Origin: JAICYJ01 sp045806525
Lineage (GTDB): Bacteria > Actinomycetota > Thermoleophilia > Gaiellales > JAICJC01
DNA: 19,553 nt
Assembly: GCA_045806525.1 (NCBI GenBank)
Contig: JBJMJD010000077.1
Span: 1 to 19,553, forward strand
Direction: 5' to 3'
A model generated the notes under the pieces. It was not told the origin of the DNA and ran no database searches. It was given only the letters and a program-made list of their open reading frames with translations. The translations under genes and the position numbers were made by a program. Within the stretch, counting starts at the first letter, position 1, and each line of letters starts with the position of its first letter. Of the stretch, positions 7,529 to 15,882 are shown piece by piece.

Positions 7529-10500
7529 GGCGCCTCCCCGGTGGCCCGCCGCGGCATGTCGGCCGAGAACGCAGCCCTGGTCGACAGCGTTACGGCCAGC
7601 GCCGACAGCAGCAGGAAGGCGACCAGCCCGGCCAGCACCACCGGCCAGGCGAGGTGCCGCTCGAGCGGCGGAACCGGGACCGTGGCCGAGGCGGTCACCT
7701 GCACCAGACCGACGGTGGCCGTCGAGAGCACCACCCCGATCACCACCGCCACCACCAGCCCCACGGTGGTCACGATCGCCGCGCGCAGACGCAGCTGGCT
7801 GCGCAGCGTGGGCGGCCCAACGCCCTGTGCCTCCAGGTCGAAGAGTGCCACCCGGTCATCGCGCACAGCGGCGGCCACCGACAGCAACAGCGCCGCAAGC
7901 GACAGCAGGAGCGCCAGCACGGCGGCGCCCTCCAGCACCAGCCGGATGCCGCGCGACAGTGGGTCGCTGCGCAGGGTCGCGAGCGTGATCGCATGCGAGC
8001 TGCGCGTCATGCTGTTGTAGGGCGGCCGTGTGACCTGGGCGTTGAGCGCGGCCACCCTGTCGGCGCTGCCGGCCCGCAGCCACATCTCCGACGGCACGGC
8101 CGAGCCGGGATCGTCGGCGTTGAGCGCGGTTGCCAGCAGCGTCTCATCGGCGGCCGCGAAGCTGCCAGACACGGTCGGAAAGCGCCGCCCCACGGCCACC
8201 ACCCGCCCGGGCACGCTGATGCCGGCGAACGTCAGGCGCACCAGGCCGCCGACCGCAGCGCGGGCCAGGTCGGGGCTCACCATCACCGGTACCGGCCGCC
8301 CGTCGCTGGGCTGGACGGGGCGCAGCAGTGGGTGCGTGGCACCCGTGATCACGAACCGCACCGGCGCGCCGGGACCGCCCGCCGCAAGCCCGCCGCGGCC
8401 GATCCACCCTGACCAGTCGGTGACGCGGGCATCGCCCAGGGTCAGCGGGGCGAGCAGCACGCTGCCCTTGATGCCCGAGACCGCCCCGCCCTCGCCCTGC
8501 TGGTGGATGGCGATCTTGGAGTCGGCGGCCGTGCGGTCGATCGAGATCGCCACCAGCCGCGACCCGGCCAGTCGCGCGGGCAGCCGTCGCTCCAGCTGCG
8601 AGTGGCCCACCCGGGCGACGCCGAGGGGCAGGGTCACGAAGGACTGGCGATCGGTCTGCAGCACCAGCGCCGCCGTCACGGCCGAGCCGGTCACATCCAC
8701 CGGCAGCCGCAGCAGACCCGACCCGCTCAGGAGCGGCCCGCGCATCGACACGTCGCCGGCCGGTGTCAGGCGCCGCGCCAGGGCATCCTGGCTGACGGTG
8801 GACGTATCGCTGCGCCAGCGCAGGGCGGGAATGTCCTTCGCGGGCAGCGCCAGCGCGGTGATGTCGACCGGCCGCGTCCCGGTCGCAGCGGCCGTGGCGC
8901 TCAGCCGCAACACCGGCAGGGCGACCGTGCCGCCGGCGAGCCGTTGGTACGTCTCCAGCGAAGCGGCATCCAGCGGCCGCACCAGCTGTGGGCCTTGCGC
9001 CAGCGTGACGTCGGCAGGCACCGCGAAGTCGGCCTGGTCGCTCTGGCCGGCGCGCAGCGTCTGGCCGTAGGCGGTGGCAAAGAAGCCGAGCCCGAGCGCC
9101 ACGGCCAGGAAGGCCGCCGCGATCGCTGCCGGCAGCGGCTCCCGTGCTACCGAGACGACCGCGATCCGCACCGCCGCCGAGGCGCCGCGCACGCGCCGCT
9201 CCAGCAGCCGCATGGCGGGGCCCAGCAGCCGCGCCACCGCGACGCCCGCCACCAGCGCCACCAGCAGCGGCAGCAGCGGCAGCAGCGGATCAGAACGGGC
9301 GTCCGTGGTGGCGCCGATGCTGGTGGCACCCCGTGCTGTCGCCAGCACCAGCGCCGCCAGGCAGGCCACGCCCACCGCATCGGCCAGCATGCCTCCGTAG
9401 CGGCTCGGCCCGTCGGGCAGGAGCAGCACCACGACGACCAGCAGCACCGACACAAGCAGTGCCGCCAGGCCAAGCAGCAACGCCTGCCCGGTCAGCAGCG
9501 AGTGCGCCATCACCGCACCCGCGGGCAGGCCCGCCGAGGTGCACACGGCCACGCCGATCACGACCCCGGCCACGGCGCCCCCAAGCACACCCAACAGGGC
9601 GATCCAGCCGCCCTCGGCCAGCGCGAACAGCCAGATCTGGCCACGGCGCGCGCCCCGGCGCTCGAGCCGCCGCCGCTCCGCCACCGCGTCGCCGCGTAGC
9701 GCGTTCGCGGCCAGCACTACAAACGCCAGCAGCAGCGTGGCCACCTCGCCGCCGACCAGGGTGAGGCGGGCTCCCGCCGTGTCGCTGCGGTCGGTGGCGT
9801 CGATCAGCGCCTGGTCGGGAGCCGAGATGCTCCACTGGCTGAAGCTGGAGCTGAGACCGGTCAGCGCTTGCGCCTCGCGTCCCAGCAGCAAGCCGATGTC
9901 CCAGCTGTGCACCCGGTCGGGGTCGATCGGCCGCGTCCAGGAGTACGTGCGGTAGATCGGCGCCAGACCGGGCAGCTGAGAGACGTGCTCCACGTCGCCC
10001 GACACCAGCGCGGCCGGCGGTGTGCGGTGGCCCGCGCTGCCGCCCAGGTCGGTGACCGATCCGAACGGCAGCGCCGATGTGAGCCGGCCGGTGCCGACCT
10101 TCACGAGCCGCGTCGGCCCGGCGACGGCGACCGGCATCGGCGCGCCCGCCACCTGCACGACCTCGCAGCGGCTGGGCGTGCAGCTGCGAGGCAGCCGGCC
10201 GCTGATCAGCGTCACCCACCTGGCGATGTCGTTGACGCCGGTCACAACAGCGATTCGGCTGTTCTCGAAGCGCGTCTCGCGGTAGAGCACGGTGTGCACG
10301 GCGGGACCGGGTGCCAGCTGCGCGAGCGCCCGGGTCGCGGGCGGGTCGACCGCCTTATAGCCGCCCGGCGGTGCCCCGCTCCACAGCACCCGCATCGCCC
10401 GCTGGTCGATCGGCACTGCGGCCAGGGCGCGCTGCACGCTCAGCTCCGACGAGACCCGCCCGCCGACGATGGTCGCGGCCAGCATGGCGGTCGCAGCGGC

Positions 10501-10599
10501 GATGCCGAGAGCCGCCAGCAGGCCGCGTTGCGGCCGGCGGCGGATCCGCGCCGCCGCCACCGAGATCGGCGCCAACAGGGCTGTTGCAACGCGGGCCAT
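7525..10599 (-). CDS. FtsX/MacB-type ABC permease, about 10 TM
   Basis: This is a large (1024 aa) membrane partner of the adjacent ATPase. TM1 lies at about residues 27-47. A big extracytoplasmic domain (about 48-275) follows, with a Cys140/Cys145 pair. Then come TMs near 280-302, 325-353, 368-394, 403-423, 438-460 and 488-511, a second large extracytoplasmic domain (about 512-880), and three C-terminal TMs near 886-911, 940-965 and 985-1006. FtsX-like repeats are seen at the C-terminus (RVALFDLEAQGVGPPTLRSQ, then TM). This 10-TM, two-FtsX layout is typical of Gram-positive MacB/LolE-like permeases. The frame extends upstream to 10812, but ATG at 10599 (MARVAT) is preferred because it gives a short basic N-terminus before TM1. 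No clear ribosome-binding site is visible. It is the first gene of the minus-strand cluster, divergent from the HDAC gene. Confidence 0.9.
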   Translation of the reverse strand: MARVATALLAPISVAAARIRRRPQRGLLAALGIAAATAMLAATIVGGRVSSELSVQRALAAVPIDQRAMRVLWSGAPPGGYKAVDPPATRALAQLAPGPAVHTVLYRETRFENSRIAVVTGVNDIARWVTLISGRLPRSCTPSRCEVVQVAGAPMPVAVAGPTRLVKVGTGRLTSALPFGSVTDLGGSAGHRTPPAALVSGDVEHVSQLPGLAPIYRTYSWTRPIDPDRVHSWDIGLLLGREAQALTGLSSSFSQWSISAPDQALIDATDRSDTAGARLTLVGGEVATLLLAFVVLAANALRGDAVAERRRLERRGARRGQIWLFALAEGGWIALLGVLGGAVAGVVIGVAVCTSAGLPAGAVMAHSLLTGQALLLGLAALLVSVLLVVVVLLLPDGPSRYGGMLADAVGVACLAALVLATARGATSIGATTDARSDPLLPLLPLLVALVAGVAVARLLGPAMRLLERRVRGASAAVRIAVVSVAREPLPAAIAAAFLAVALGLGFFATAYGQTLRAGQSDQADFAVPADVTLAQGPQLVRPLDAASLETYQRLAGGTVALPVLRLSATAAATGTRPVDITALALPAKDIPALRWRSDTSTVSQDALARRLTPAGDVSMRGPLLSGSGLLRLPVDVTGSAVTAALVLQTDRQSFVTLPLGVARVGHSQLERRLPARLAGSRLVAISIDRTAADSKIAIHQQGEGGAVSGIKGSVLLAPLTLGDARVTDWSGWIGRGGLAAGGPGAPVRFVITGATHPLLRPVQPSDGRPVPVMVSPDLARAAVGGLVRLTFAGISVPGRVVAVGRRFPTVSGSFAAADETLLATALNADDPGSAVPSEMWLRAGSADRVAALNAQVTRPPYNSMTRSSHAITLATLRSDPLSRGIRLVLEGAAVLALLLSLAALLLSVAAAVRDDRVALFDLEAQGVGPPTLRSQLRLRAAIVTTVGLVVAVVIGVVLSTATVGLVQVTASATVPVPPLERHLAWPVVLAGLVAFLLLSALAVTLSTRAAFSADMPRRATGEAP

Positions 10600-10654
10600 G
10601 GACCGATGATGGTAGTCCCGCGGCTGGCTGTGCAGAGGTGCCCGCGACCGGGTA
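10600..10654. promoter_or_regulatory. Divergent promoter interval between permease and HDAC genes
   Basis: Only 55 nt separate the two divergent start codons, so promoters for both the envelope cluster and the HDAC-GNAT-J-domain unit must lie here or overlap the genes. No convincing -35/-10 pair is visible. The HDAC start has AGAGG at 10634-10638, which is rather far (16 nt) to act as its Shine-Dalgarno, so short-leader or leaderless translation is possible. Confidence 0.4.
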
Positions 10655-11779
<1,125 letters not shown>

Positions 11780-11780
11780 G

Positions 11781-12266
11781 ATGTCGCTCACCGTGCGCCC
11801 GCTGAGGGAAGGCGACCGGCCGTGGCTGACCGGCTTCATGACGGAGCGCTGGGGCGTTCCGGTGGCGGCCGGTGGTGGCCGTCTGCACCGGCTGGACGAC
11901 CTGCCCGGCTTCACGGCCGTCTCCGCGGACGGCACGGTGACCGGCGTCGTCACCTACCTGATCGAGGGAGACGTCTGCGAGGTGATCTCGATCGACGCCG
12001 TCGTCCGCGGCGAGGGCGTTGGGACGGTGCTGCTGGAGGCTGCATGCGAGGCGGCCGTCGCGGCCGGCTGCCGGCGCGTGCGGCTGATCACGACCAACGA
12101 CAACGTGGACGCGCTGCGCTTCTACCAGCGCCGCGGCTTCGCGCTGACCGAGTTGCGTCCCGGGGCGGTCGACGAATCGCGCCGCATGAAGCCGCAGATC
12201 CCGCTGGTGGGCGCGTACGGCATCCAGATCCGCGACGAGCTGGTGCTGGTGCGGGAGCTACCCTGA
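11781..12266 (+). CDS. GNAT-family N-acetyltransferase
   Basis: This 161-aa acetyl-CoA-dependent acetyltransferase has the GNAT fold. The acetyl-CoA pyrophosphate loop (motif A) is RGEGVG at residues 76-81 after the beta-4 strand EVISIDAVV. It is followed by helix LLEAACEAA, strand VRLITTN and motif B NVDALRFYQRRGF (108-120). Acceptor substrate is not predictable. The ATG at 11781 lies 1 nt after the HDAC stop. An open frame reaches back to 11685 inside the HDAC gene, but the first GNAT strand begins right at MSLTVRPLREGD, so the short start is chosen. It is followed after 4 nt by the J-domain gene, and the three genes are almost certainly one transcript. Confidence 0.92.
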   Translation: MSLTVRPLREGDRPWLTGFMTERWGVPVAAGGGRLHRLDDLPGFTAVSADGTVTGVVTYLIEGDVCEVISIDAVVRGEGVGTVLLEAACEAAVAAGCRRVRLITTNDNVDALRFYQRRGFALTELRPGAVDESRRMKPQIPLVGAYGIQIRDELVLVRELP

Positions 12267-12270
12267 GACC

Positions 12271-13068
12271 ATGAGACGACGAGCACCGAGGACGGTCGAC
12301 TGCGCCCGCGCGCTGTGGCTGCTGGGCCTGCAGCCACCGGTCGAACCGGACGAGCTCACCGCGGCCTGGAAGCATCGTGTCACGCGCGCGCACCCAGACC
12401 TGCATGCCGTGTCGGAACAGCGCAGCGAGGCCGCAACGGTGCTGACGCGCGCGCTGAACGACGCCCGGGACACGGTGCAGGCATGGATCGCGAGCGGGCG
12501 CGAGTGGCCCCAGCCCGCGATGGGCGGGCGCGCCGTGCCGGCTCAGCCGGTTTCGCGGCCGGACCCGGAGCCACCCGCGGCCGCGGTCTGCAAGCACACC
12601 GGCCTGCGAGCCGGCGACCGTGTACGCACCTGGCCCTACGACGGCGATCCGGTGGCTGTGCGCGGCACCGAGGTGGAGGCAGGCGCGGGCACCGTGTGGG
12701 TGCTTCTGGCCGACGGCTCGACCACCGCTTCGCACCGCGTGCGGCTGGCCGCATACGGCTGCCCCGTCTGCGGCGCCTGCGAGGGGCCGGTGGACGGCGC
12801 CGTCGTCACCCGCCCCTGTAGCGACTGCCTCCGCGACCTGCGCAGGCTGGAGCAGCGGTCGTCAGAGGGCTCTCGCATCCGCACGGCGATCGAGGCTCGT
12901 TCGGAGGCCGGTCGCGCCACCGCCCGCTCCCTCGACAGCGCCTGGCTGGGCGAGCGCGCCGCCGAGCGCGGCCGCTGGGCGCGACGCCTGCGGCTGGCCT
13001 CTCCCGACGATCTGCACGCGGCGCTGCTGGGTGCCTTCACCCACGCCTTCGAGCGCTGGGCCGCTTAG
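12271..13068 (+). CDS. J-domain protein with cysteine cluster
   Basis: The N-terminal 75 residues of this 265-aa protein look like a J-domain: ALWLLGLQPPVEPDELTAAW, then the HPD tripeptide at residues 41-43 and the helix RALNDARDTV. HPD is the invariant contact by which J-domain proteins stimulate DnaK ATPase. A Pro-rich linker follows, then a small beta-rich segment (GDRVRTWPYDGDP ... VWVLLADGS, about 116-160), then CPVCGAC and CSDC (Cys164, 167, 170, 183, 186), a plausible zinc-binding site. The C-terminal half is Arg-rich and helical. It is neither a canonical DnaJ (no G/F region or four CxxCxGxG repeats) nor a CbpA. Client and location are unknown, and there are no membrane segments. Its TAG stop overlaps the convergent MauE-like stop. 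Confidence 0.75.
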   Translation: MRRRAPRTVDCARALWLLGLQPPVEPDELTAAWKHRVTRAHPDLHAVSEQRSEAATVLTRALNDARDTVQAWIASGREWPQPAMGGRAVPAQPVSRPDPEPPAAAVCKHTGLRAGDRVRTWPYDGDPVAVRGTEVEAGAGTVWVLLADGSTTASHRVRLAAYGCPVCGACEGPVDGAVVTRPCSDCLRDLRRLEQRSSEGSRIRTAIEARSEAGRATARSLDSAWLGERAAERGRWARRLRLASPDDLHAALLGAFTHAFERWAA

Positions 13069-13565
13069 GCTGGCTCGATGCCCGCGGCCCGGCCGGGCGC
13101 GAACGCGTCCTCGCGCCCCAGCAGGCTGGCGTCGACTGACAGCTTGCGGGCCGGGCGCCAGGCCATCAACAGGGACGGCACGCCCAGCGCGATGTCGCGC
13201 AGGATCGTGGCAGCCCCGACCTGTGTCTGCACGGTGGTGCCGAAACAGCCGCAGTCGATCGACAGCCCGCGCGCCCACGCCTGCGCCTCGGCCACCAGGA
13301 AGACCACCATCAGCACGCAGGCCAGGATCGCAGTCGGCCGCACCATCGCGCCCACCAACAGATACGCGCCGATCGCGACCTCAACCAGTGGCAGGCCGTA
13401 GCTGAACGGCGACACCAGGGCGTGCGGCAGCACCTGGTAGGCGGCAACCTGCGCCCGGAACCCGTCCAGATCGGCCAGCTTGGTTATGCCGGCGAACAGC
13501 CAGATGCCAGCCGCAGTCAGCCGCACCGCCAATCCCACCCAGGGCAGCAGCTCGCCGTTACGCAC
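13065..13565 (-). CDS. MauE/DoxX-type membrane protein
   Basis: This four-TM integral membrane protein (166 aa) has the MauE/DoxX pattern: an N-terminal VRLTAAGIWLFAGITKLADL followed by the loop motif GLSIDCGCFG with two cysteines near residues 104-106. MauE is known from methylamine dehydrogenase maturation. In actinobacteria, stand-alone homologues pair with thioredoxins and are thought to move electrons or disulfides across the membrane. Here the GTG start at 13565 overlaps the end of the TlpA-like gene by 8 nt, so the pair is co-translated, supporting a joint thiol-redox role. No mau structural genes are nearby, so a methylamine role is unlikely. The TAA stop overlaps the stop of the convergent J-domain gene (13065-13068). 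Confidence 0.85.
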   Translation of the reverse strand: MRNGELLPWVGLAVRLTAAGIWLFAGITKLADLDGFRAQVAAYQVLPHALVSPFSYGLPLVEVAIGAYLLVGAMVRPTAILACVLMVVFLVAEAQAWARGLSIDCGCFGTTVQTQVGAATILRDIALGVPSLLMAWRPARKLSVDASLLGREDAFAPGRAAGIEPA

Positions 13566-14331
13566 CGGTGGCCGCCTGGTCCAGCTCCTGTTTGAGCTTT
13601 GCCGTCGGCTGCTCGCTGTCGGAAGCCCAGTGCACCGTGCCGTCCGGCGCGATCACGTAGAACGTGGGATAGCCCTGGATGTGGTAGGCGCTGGTGGTTG
13701 GCCCGGGATTCTGGGGCGAGTGCCAGCTGCCGACCTTCGGCCCGGTATCGAGCAGCGCCGGGTACTGGAGCCCGAAGTAGCGATGAAACGCGTACACGCT
13801 GGGCGCCCCCTCGCTGTCGGCGTTGATCGAGACCATCTGCTGACGCGACGTGTCCAGTGAGCTGTACAGGCCGCGCAGGTGCGGCGCCTCGGCCTGGCAA
13901 TGCGGGCACGAGGTGGCGAAGAACTCGATCAGGAGCGCCTTACCGGCGAAGTCGCTGAGCGACACGGTGTCGCCCTGCGGCGTCTTCAACGAGAACGCGG
14001 GGGCAACGGTGCCCGGCTTGAGCAGCGTGCTGTTGGTGGGCGCGGGCGCGTCGGATGCGCTCTTGTCCTCGATCTTTCCCACACCCGGTATCAGCTGCGG
14101 ATGGAACCCGACCTTCGCGGCCGCCACGCGCAGCGACCTGGGTGCCTTCAGGTCGGCGGCAGTCGGCTCCGCCGGCCCGGGCGCACTGGGAGCCTGGTTG
14201 AGTCGGTTCAGCACGGCGGCCATCGCGATGATCGCCAGCACCACCCCGCCGGTCGCCAGCCACAGGTTGCGCTGCTGCTGTTGTCTCTGCTGCTGGTCGC
14301 GCTGTTCGCGAACGTGTGAAGCCTTGCCCAC
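13558..14331 (-). CDS. Membrane-anchored TlpA/ResA-like thioredoxin (CPHC)
   Basis: This 257-aa thiol-disulfide oxidoreductase is held at the outer face of the membrane. It has a Gln/Arg-rich cytoplasmic N-terminus, one TM helix at about residues 23-41, a 60-residue linker and a thioredoxin/AhpC-TSA domain from about 105. The redox motif is CPHC (Cys142/Cys145) in FFATSCPHCQAEAP, and the cis-proline lies in GYPTFYVI (Pro222). CPHC is the DsbA-type dipeptide and suggests an oxidising rather than strongly reducing protein, although TlpA-like proteins vary. The GTG start at 14331 has AGGAG 6 nt upstream. TGTAAT at 14357-14352 is a possible -10. It is the first gene of a two-gene unit with the MauE-like protein. 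Exported cysteine-rich proteins encoded nearby could be clients (inference). Confidence 0.9.
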   Translation of the reverse strand: MGKASHVREQRDQQQRQQQQRNLWLATGGVVLAIIAMAAVLNRLNQAPSAPGPAEPTAADLKAPRSLRVAAAKVGFHPQLIPGVGKIEDKSASDAPAPTNSTLLKPGTVAPAFSLKTPQGDTVSLSDFAGKALLIEFFATSCPHCQAEAPHLRGLYSSLDTSRQQMVSINADSEGAPSVYAFHRYFGLQYPALLDTGPKVGSWHSPQNPGPTTSAYHIQGYPTFYVIAPDGTVHWASDSEQPTAKLKQELDQAATGA

Positions 14332-14430
14332 CGATATCTCCTGGTCGCCTGATTACATGGTAGTCAGCGTTGCGCCTGCGTCGACCCTGCTGGCCACGGA
14401 AGTTCGCCTGGCGACGAGCGGCCGGCGCGC

Positions 14431-15087
14431 TCAGCCGATCAGCCGCTGGCGGATCGCGAGCGCGACCGCCTGGGTGCGGGTGTCCGCGTCGAGCTTGCGC
14501 ATGGCGTTGCGCACGTGGGTGCGGACGGTCTCGGTTGAGAGGTACAGCTTGGCTGCGATCTCGCGGTTCGACTCTCCGTCGGCCAGCATCGCGAGGATCT
14601 CGCGCTCGCGGCCGGACAGGCCCGGAATCTGGCCGACACCGCGGCCGCGCAGCAGGTCGGCGCTGAGCGACGGGTCGAGGTATGCGCCCCCGTCGGCCAC
14701 GATCCGCACGCCCCGCACCATCTCAGCCGGGGTGGCGTCCTTGACCATGAAGCCGCGGGCGCCCGCCTCCAGACCGTCGGTCAGCAGGTGGTGTTCGCCG
14801 AACGCCGTGAACATCATCACGCCCACCTTCGGGTCGGCATCCAGCACGCGGCGCGTGGCCGCGAAGCCGCCGCCCATGTCGCCGTCCAGCTGCAGATCCA
14901 TGACCACGACGTCCGGCTTGCGGCGGTCGGCCATGCTCACGGCCGACTCCACGTTGGTGGCCTCCCCGACCACGGTGATACCTGTCTCGGCATCGAGGAT
15001 GGCTTTGATGCCGGAACGGGTTGCCGTGTGGTCATCGACCACCAGCACTCGGATGTCAGACGTCTCAACCACAGGGGCTGGCATCAT
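14431..15087 (-). CDS. NarL/FixJ-family response regulator
   Basis: This two-component transcription regulator (218 aa) has an N-terminal receiver domain with acidic pair Asp18/Asp19, phospho-acceptor Asp64 in VVVMDLQLDG, Thr94 and Lys116, all in place. The C-terminal LuxR-type helix-turn-helix spans about 155-215 (LSGREREILAMLADGESNREIA ... STETVRTHVRNAM). It should therefore be phosphorylated by a sensor kinase and bind DNA. No histidine kinase gene is adjacent, so it is an orphan here. The only kinase-like sequence nearby is the short linker-like ORF at 15736-15876. The ATG at 15087 (a second ATG follows at 15084) has no obvious Shine-Dalgarno. It is separated by 99 nt from the TlpA-like gene and is probably transcribed separately. 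Confidence 0.94.
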   Translation of the reverse strand: MMPAPVVETSDIRVLVVDDHTATRSGIKAILDAETGITVVGEATNVESAVSMADRRKPDVVVMDLQLDGDMGGGFAATRRVLDADPKVGVMMFTAFGEHHLLTDGLEAGARGFMVKDATPAEMVRGVRIVADGGAYLDPSLSADLLRGRGVGQIPGLSGREREILAMLADGESNREIAAKLYLSTETVRTHVRNAMRKLDADTRTQAVALAIRQRLIG

Positions 15088-15259
15088 CGCACGGCATCGG
15101 AGCAGCGACAGAAATCGGTCAGCCGGCCTACGTGATCGATCGCGTGACTGCGACTACCCTTCGGCGTAGCCAGCCCACCGGCGGAACCGCTCCCCCTGGC
15201 CCGTCTGGTGGGTTGGTGGGCTTCCTGTCGGGGTTTGCGATCACGTCGGCCCGCGGCGC

Positions 15260-15568
15260 TCAGCGACCCTGCTCGGCTCGCCACCGGGCCCACGCGTCGC
15301 GGGTCGCCTGCTGATCGGCGGTGAGCGGCCGGCGCCGGGCCCGGGGCTCGTCTGGCCGAGAGGCGCTCCCACGGGTGTCAACCTGCGCGTAGGGCCTGCC
15401 CCAAAGCGCACCCGAAGCTGTCGGCGAGAGCACGCGCCCGCCGGGCGTGTGCCCGGAGATTCTGCGAGGACGACCACGACGGTTGACTGCCAGGCCGATG
15501 CCTAGAGTGACGCTGCCTGCAACGGTCAACGCGCCAACGACGCCCAGGACGTACGTACCGATCCCCAC
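15260..15568 (-). CDS. Small single-TM membrane protein, unknown function
   Basis: No family is recognised. The chosen GTG start at 15568 is preceded by GGAGG with a 6-nt spacer, giving 102 aa. A hydrophobic helix (GTYVLGVVGALTVAGSVTLG) starts almost at the N-terminus. It is followed by an Arg-rich, proline-containing polar tail ending LTADQQATRDAWARWRAEQG, which is probably helical. The arginines after the TM predict a cytoplasmic tail. A longer frame to 15652 exists, but it runs across a 22-nt inverted repeat and lacks a ribosome-binding site, so the short form is preferred. It stands alone between the response regulator and a divergent gene pair. Confidence 0.62.
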   Translation of the reverse strand: MGIGTYVLGVVGALTVAGSVTLGIGLAVNRRGRPRRISGHTPGGRVLSPTASGALWGRPYAQVDTRGSASRPDEPRARRRPLTADQQATRDAWARWRAEQGR

Positions 15569-15611
15569 TCTGCACCTCCGACGCTCACGGTAGGCGCCCG
15601 GTGAGGATTCA

Positions 15612-15633
15612 CCGTCACCCATCTGGGTGACGG
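15612..15633. repeat. 22-nt perfect inverted repeat between divergent genes
   Basis: CCGTCACCC and GGGTGACGG form perfect 9-nt arms around ATCT. The element sits 44 nt upstream of the small membrane protein start and about 100 nt upstream of the 46-aa ORF on the other strand. It lacks a run of T directly after either arm, so it looks more like a dimeric-regulator operator or an mRNA-leader hairpin than a terminator. Confidence 0.5.
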
Positions 15634-15735
15634 GTATTGAGACTTTACGCACAAATAACAGTTCGAGCGGCTACGCGTGACGGGCTGATAGTCGATGTCG
15701 ACGCCGGCGTTAGAGTGGGTACGAACTGAAGGGGA

Positions 15736-15876
15736 ATGTCACCTGAGCGCACACCCGCAGAGGCGCATCTCGCGGAGGTCGAGGCCGAGCAGGCTGCGCT
15801 TCGGCGGATCGCCGCACTGCTTGCCCGAAGCGTGCCGCCCGCCGACGACCCTCGGGTGACCGGCGGCAAGCACTAG
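15736..15876 (+). CDS. 46-aa ORF resembling a GAF/histidine-kinase linker remnant
   Basis: This short ORF, MSPERTPAEAH to VTGGKH, runs ATG to TAG and is preceded by AAGGGG that abuts the start (spacer only 1 nt). An in-frame TGA just upstream makes this the first possible ATG. The central helix, with EAEQAALRRIAALLA followed by RSVPP, resembles the coiled linker that precedes GAF domains in many actinobacterial sensor histidine kinases, where it normally continues into the GAF domain. Here it diverges and stops after about 15 more residues. It could be a truncated kinase relic or a small functional protein translated with the CDF gene that starts 6 nt later. The kinase link is from remembered family style, not a search. 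Confidence 0.5.
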   Translation: MSPERTPAEAHLAEVEAEQAALRRIAALLARSVPPADDPRVTGGKH

Positions 15877-15882
15877 GGCGCC

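Noticed and set aside
8503..9699. 398-aa plus-strand ORF opposite the FtsX permease
   Set aside because: Extreme Arg/Gln/His content without domains; a shadow of the minus-strand gene with clear TM pattern.
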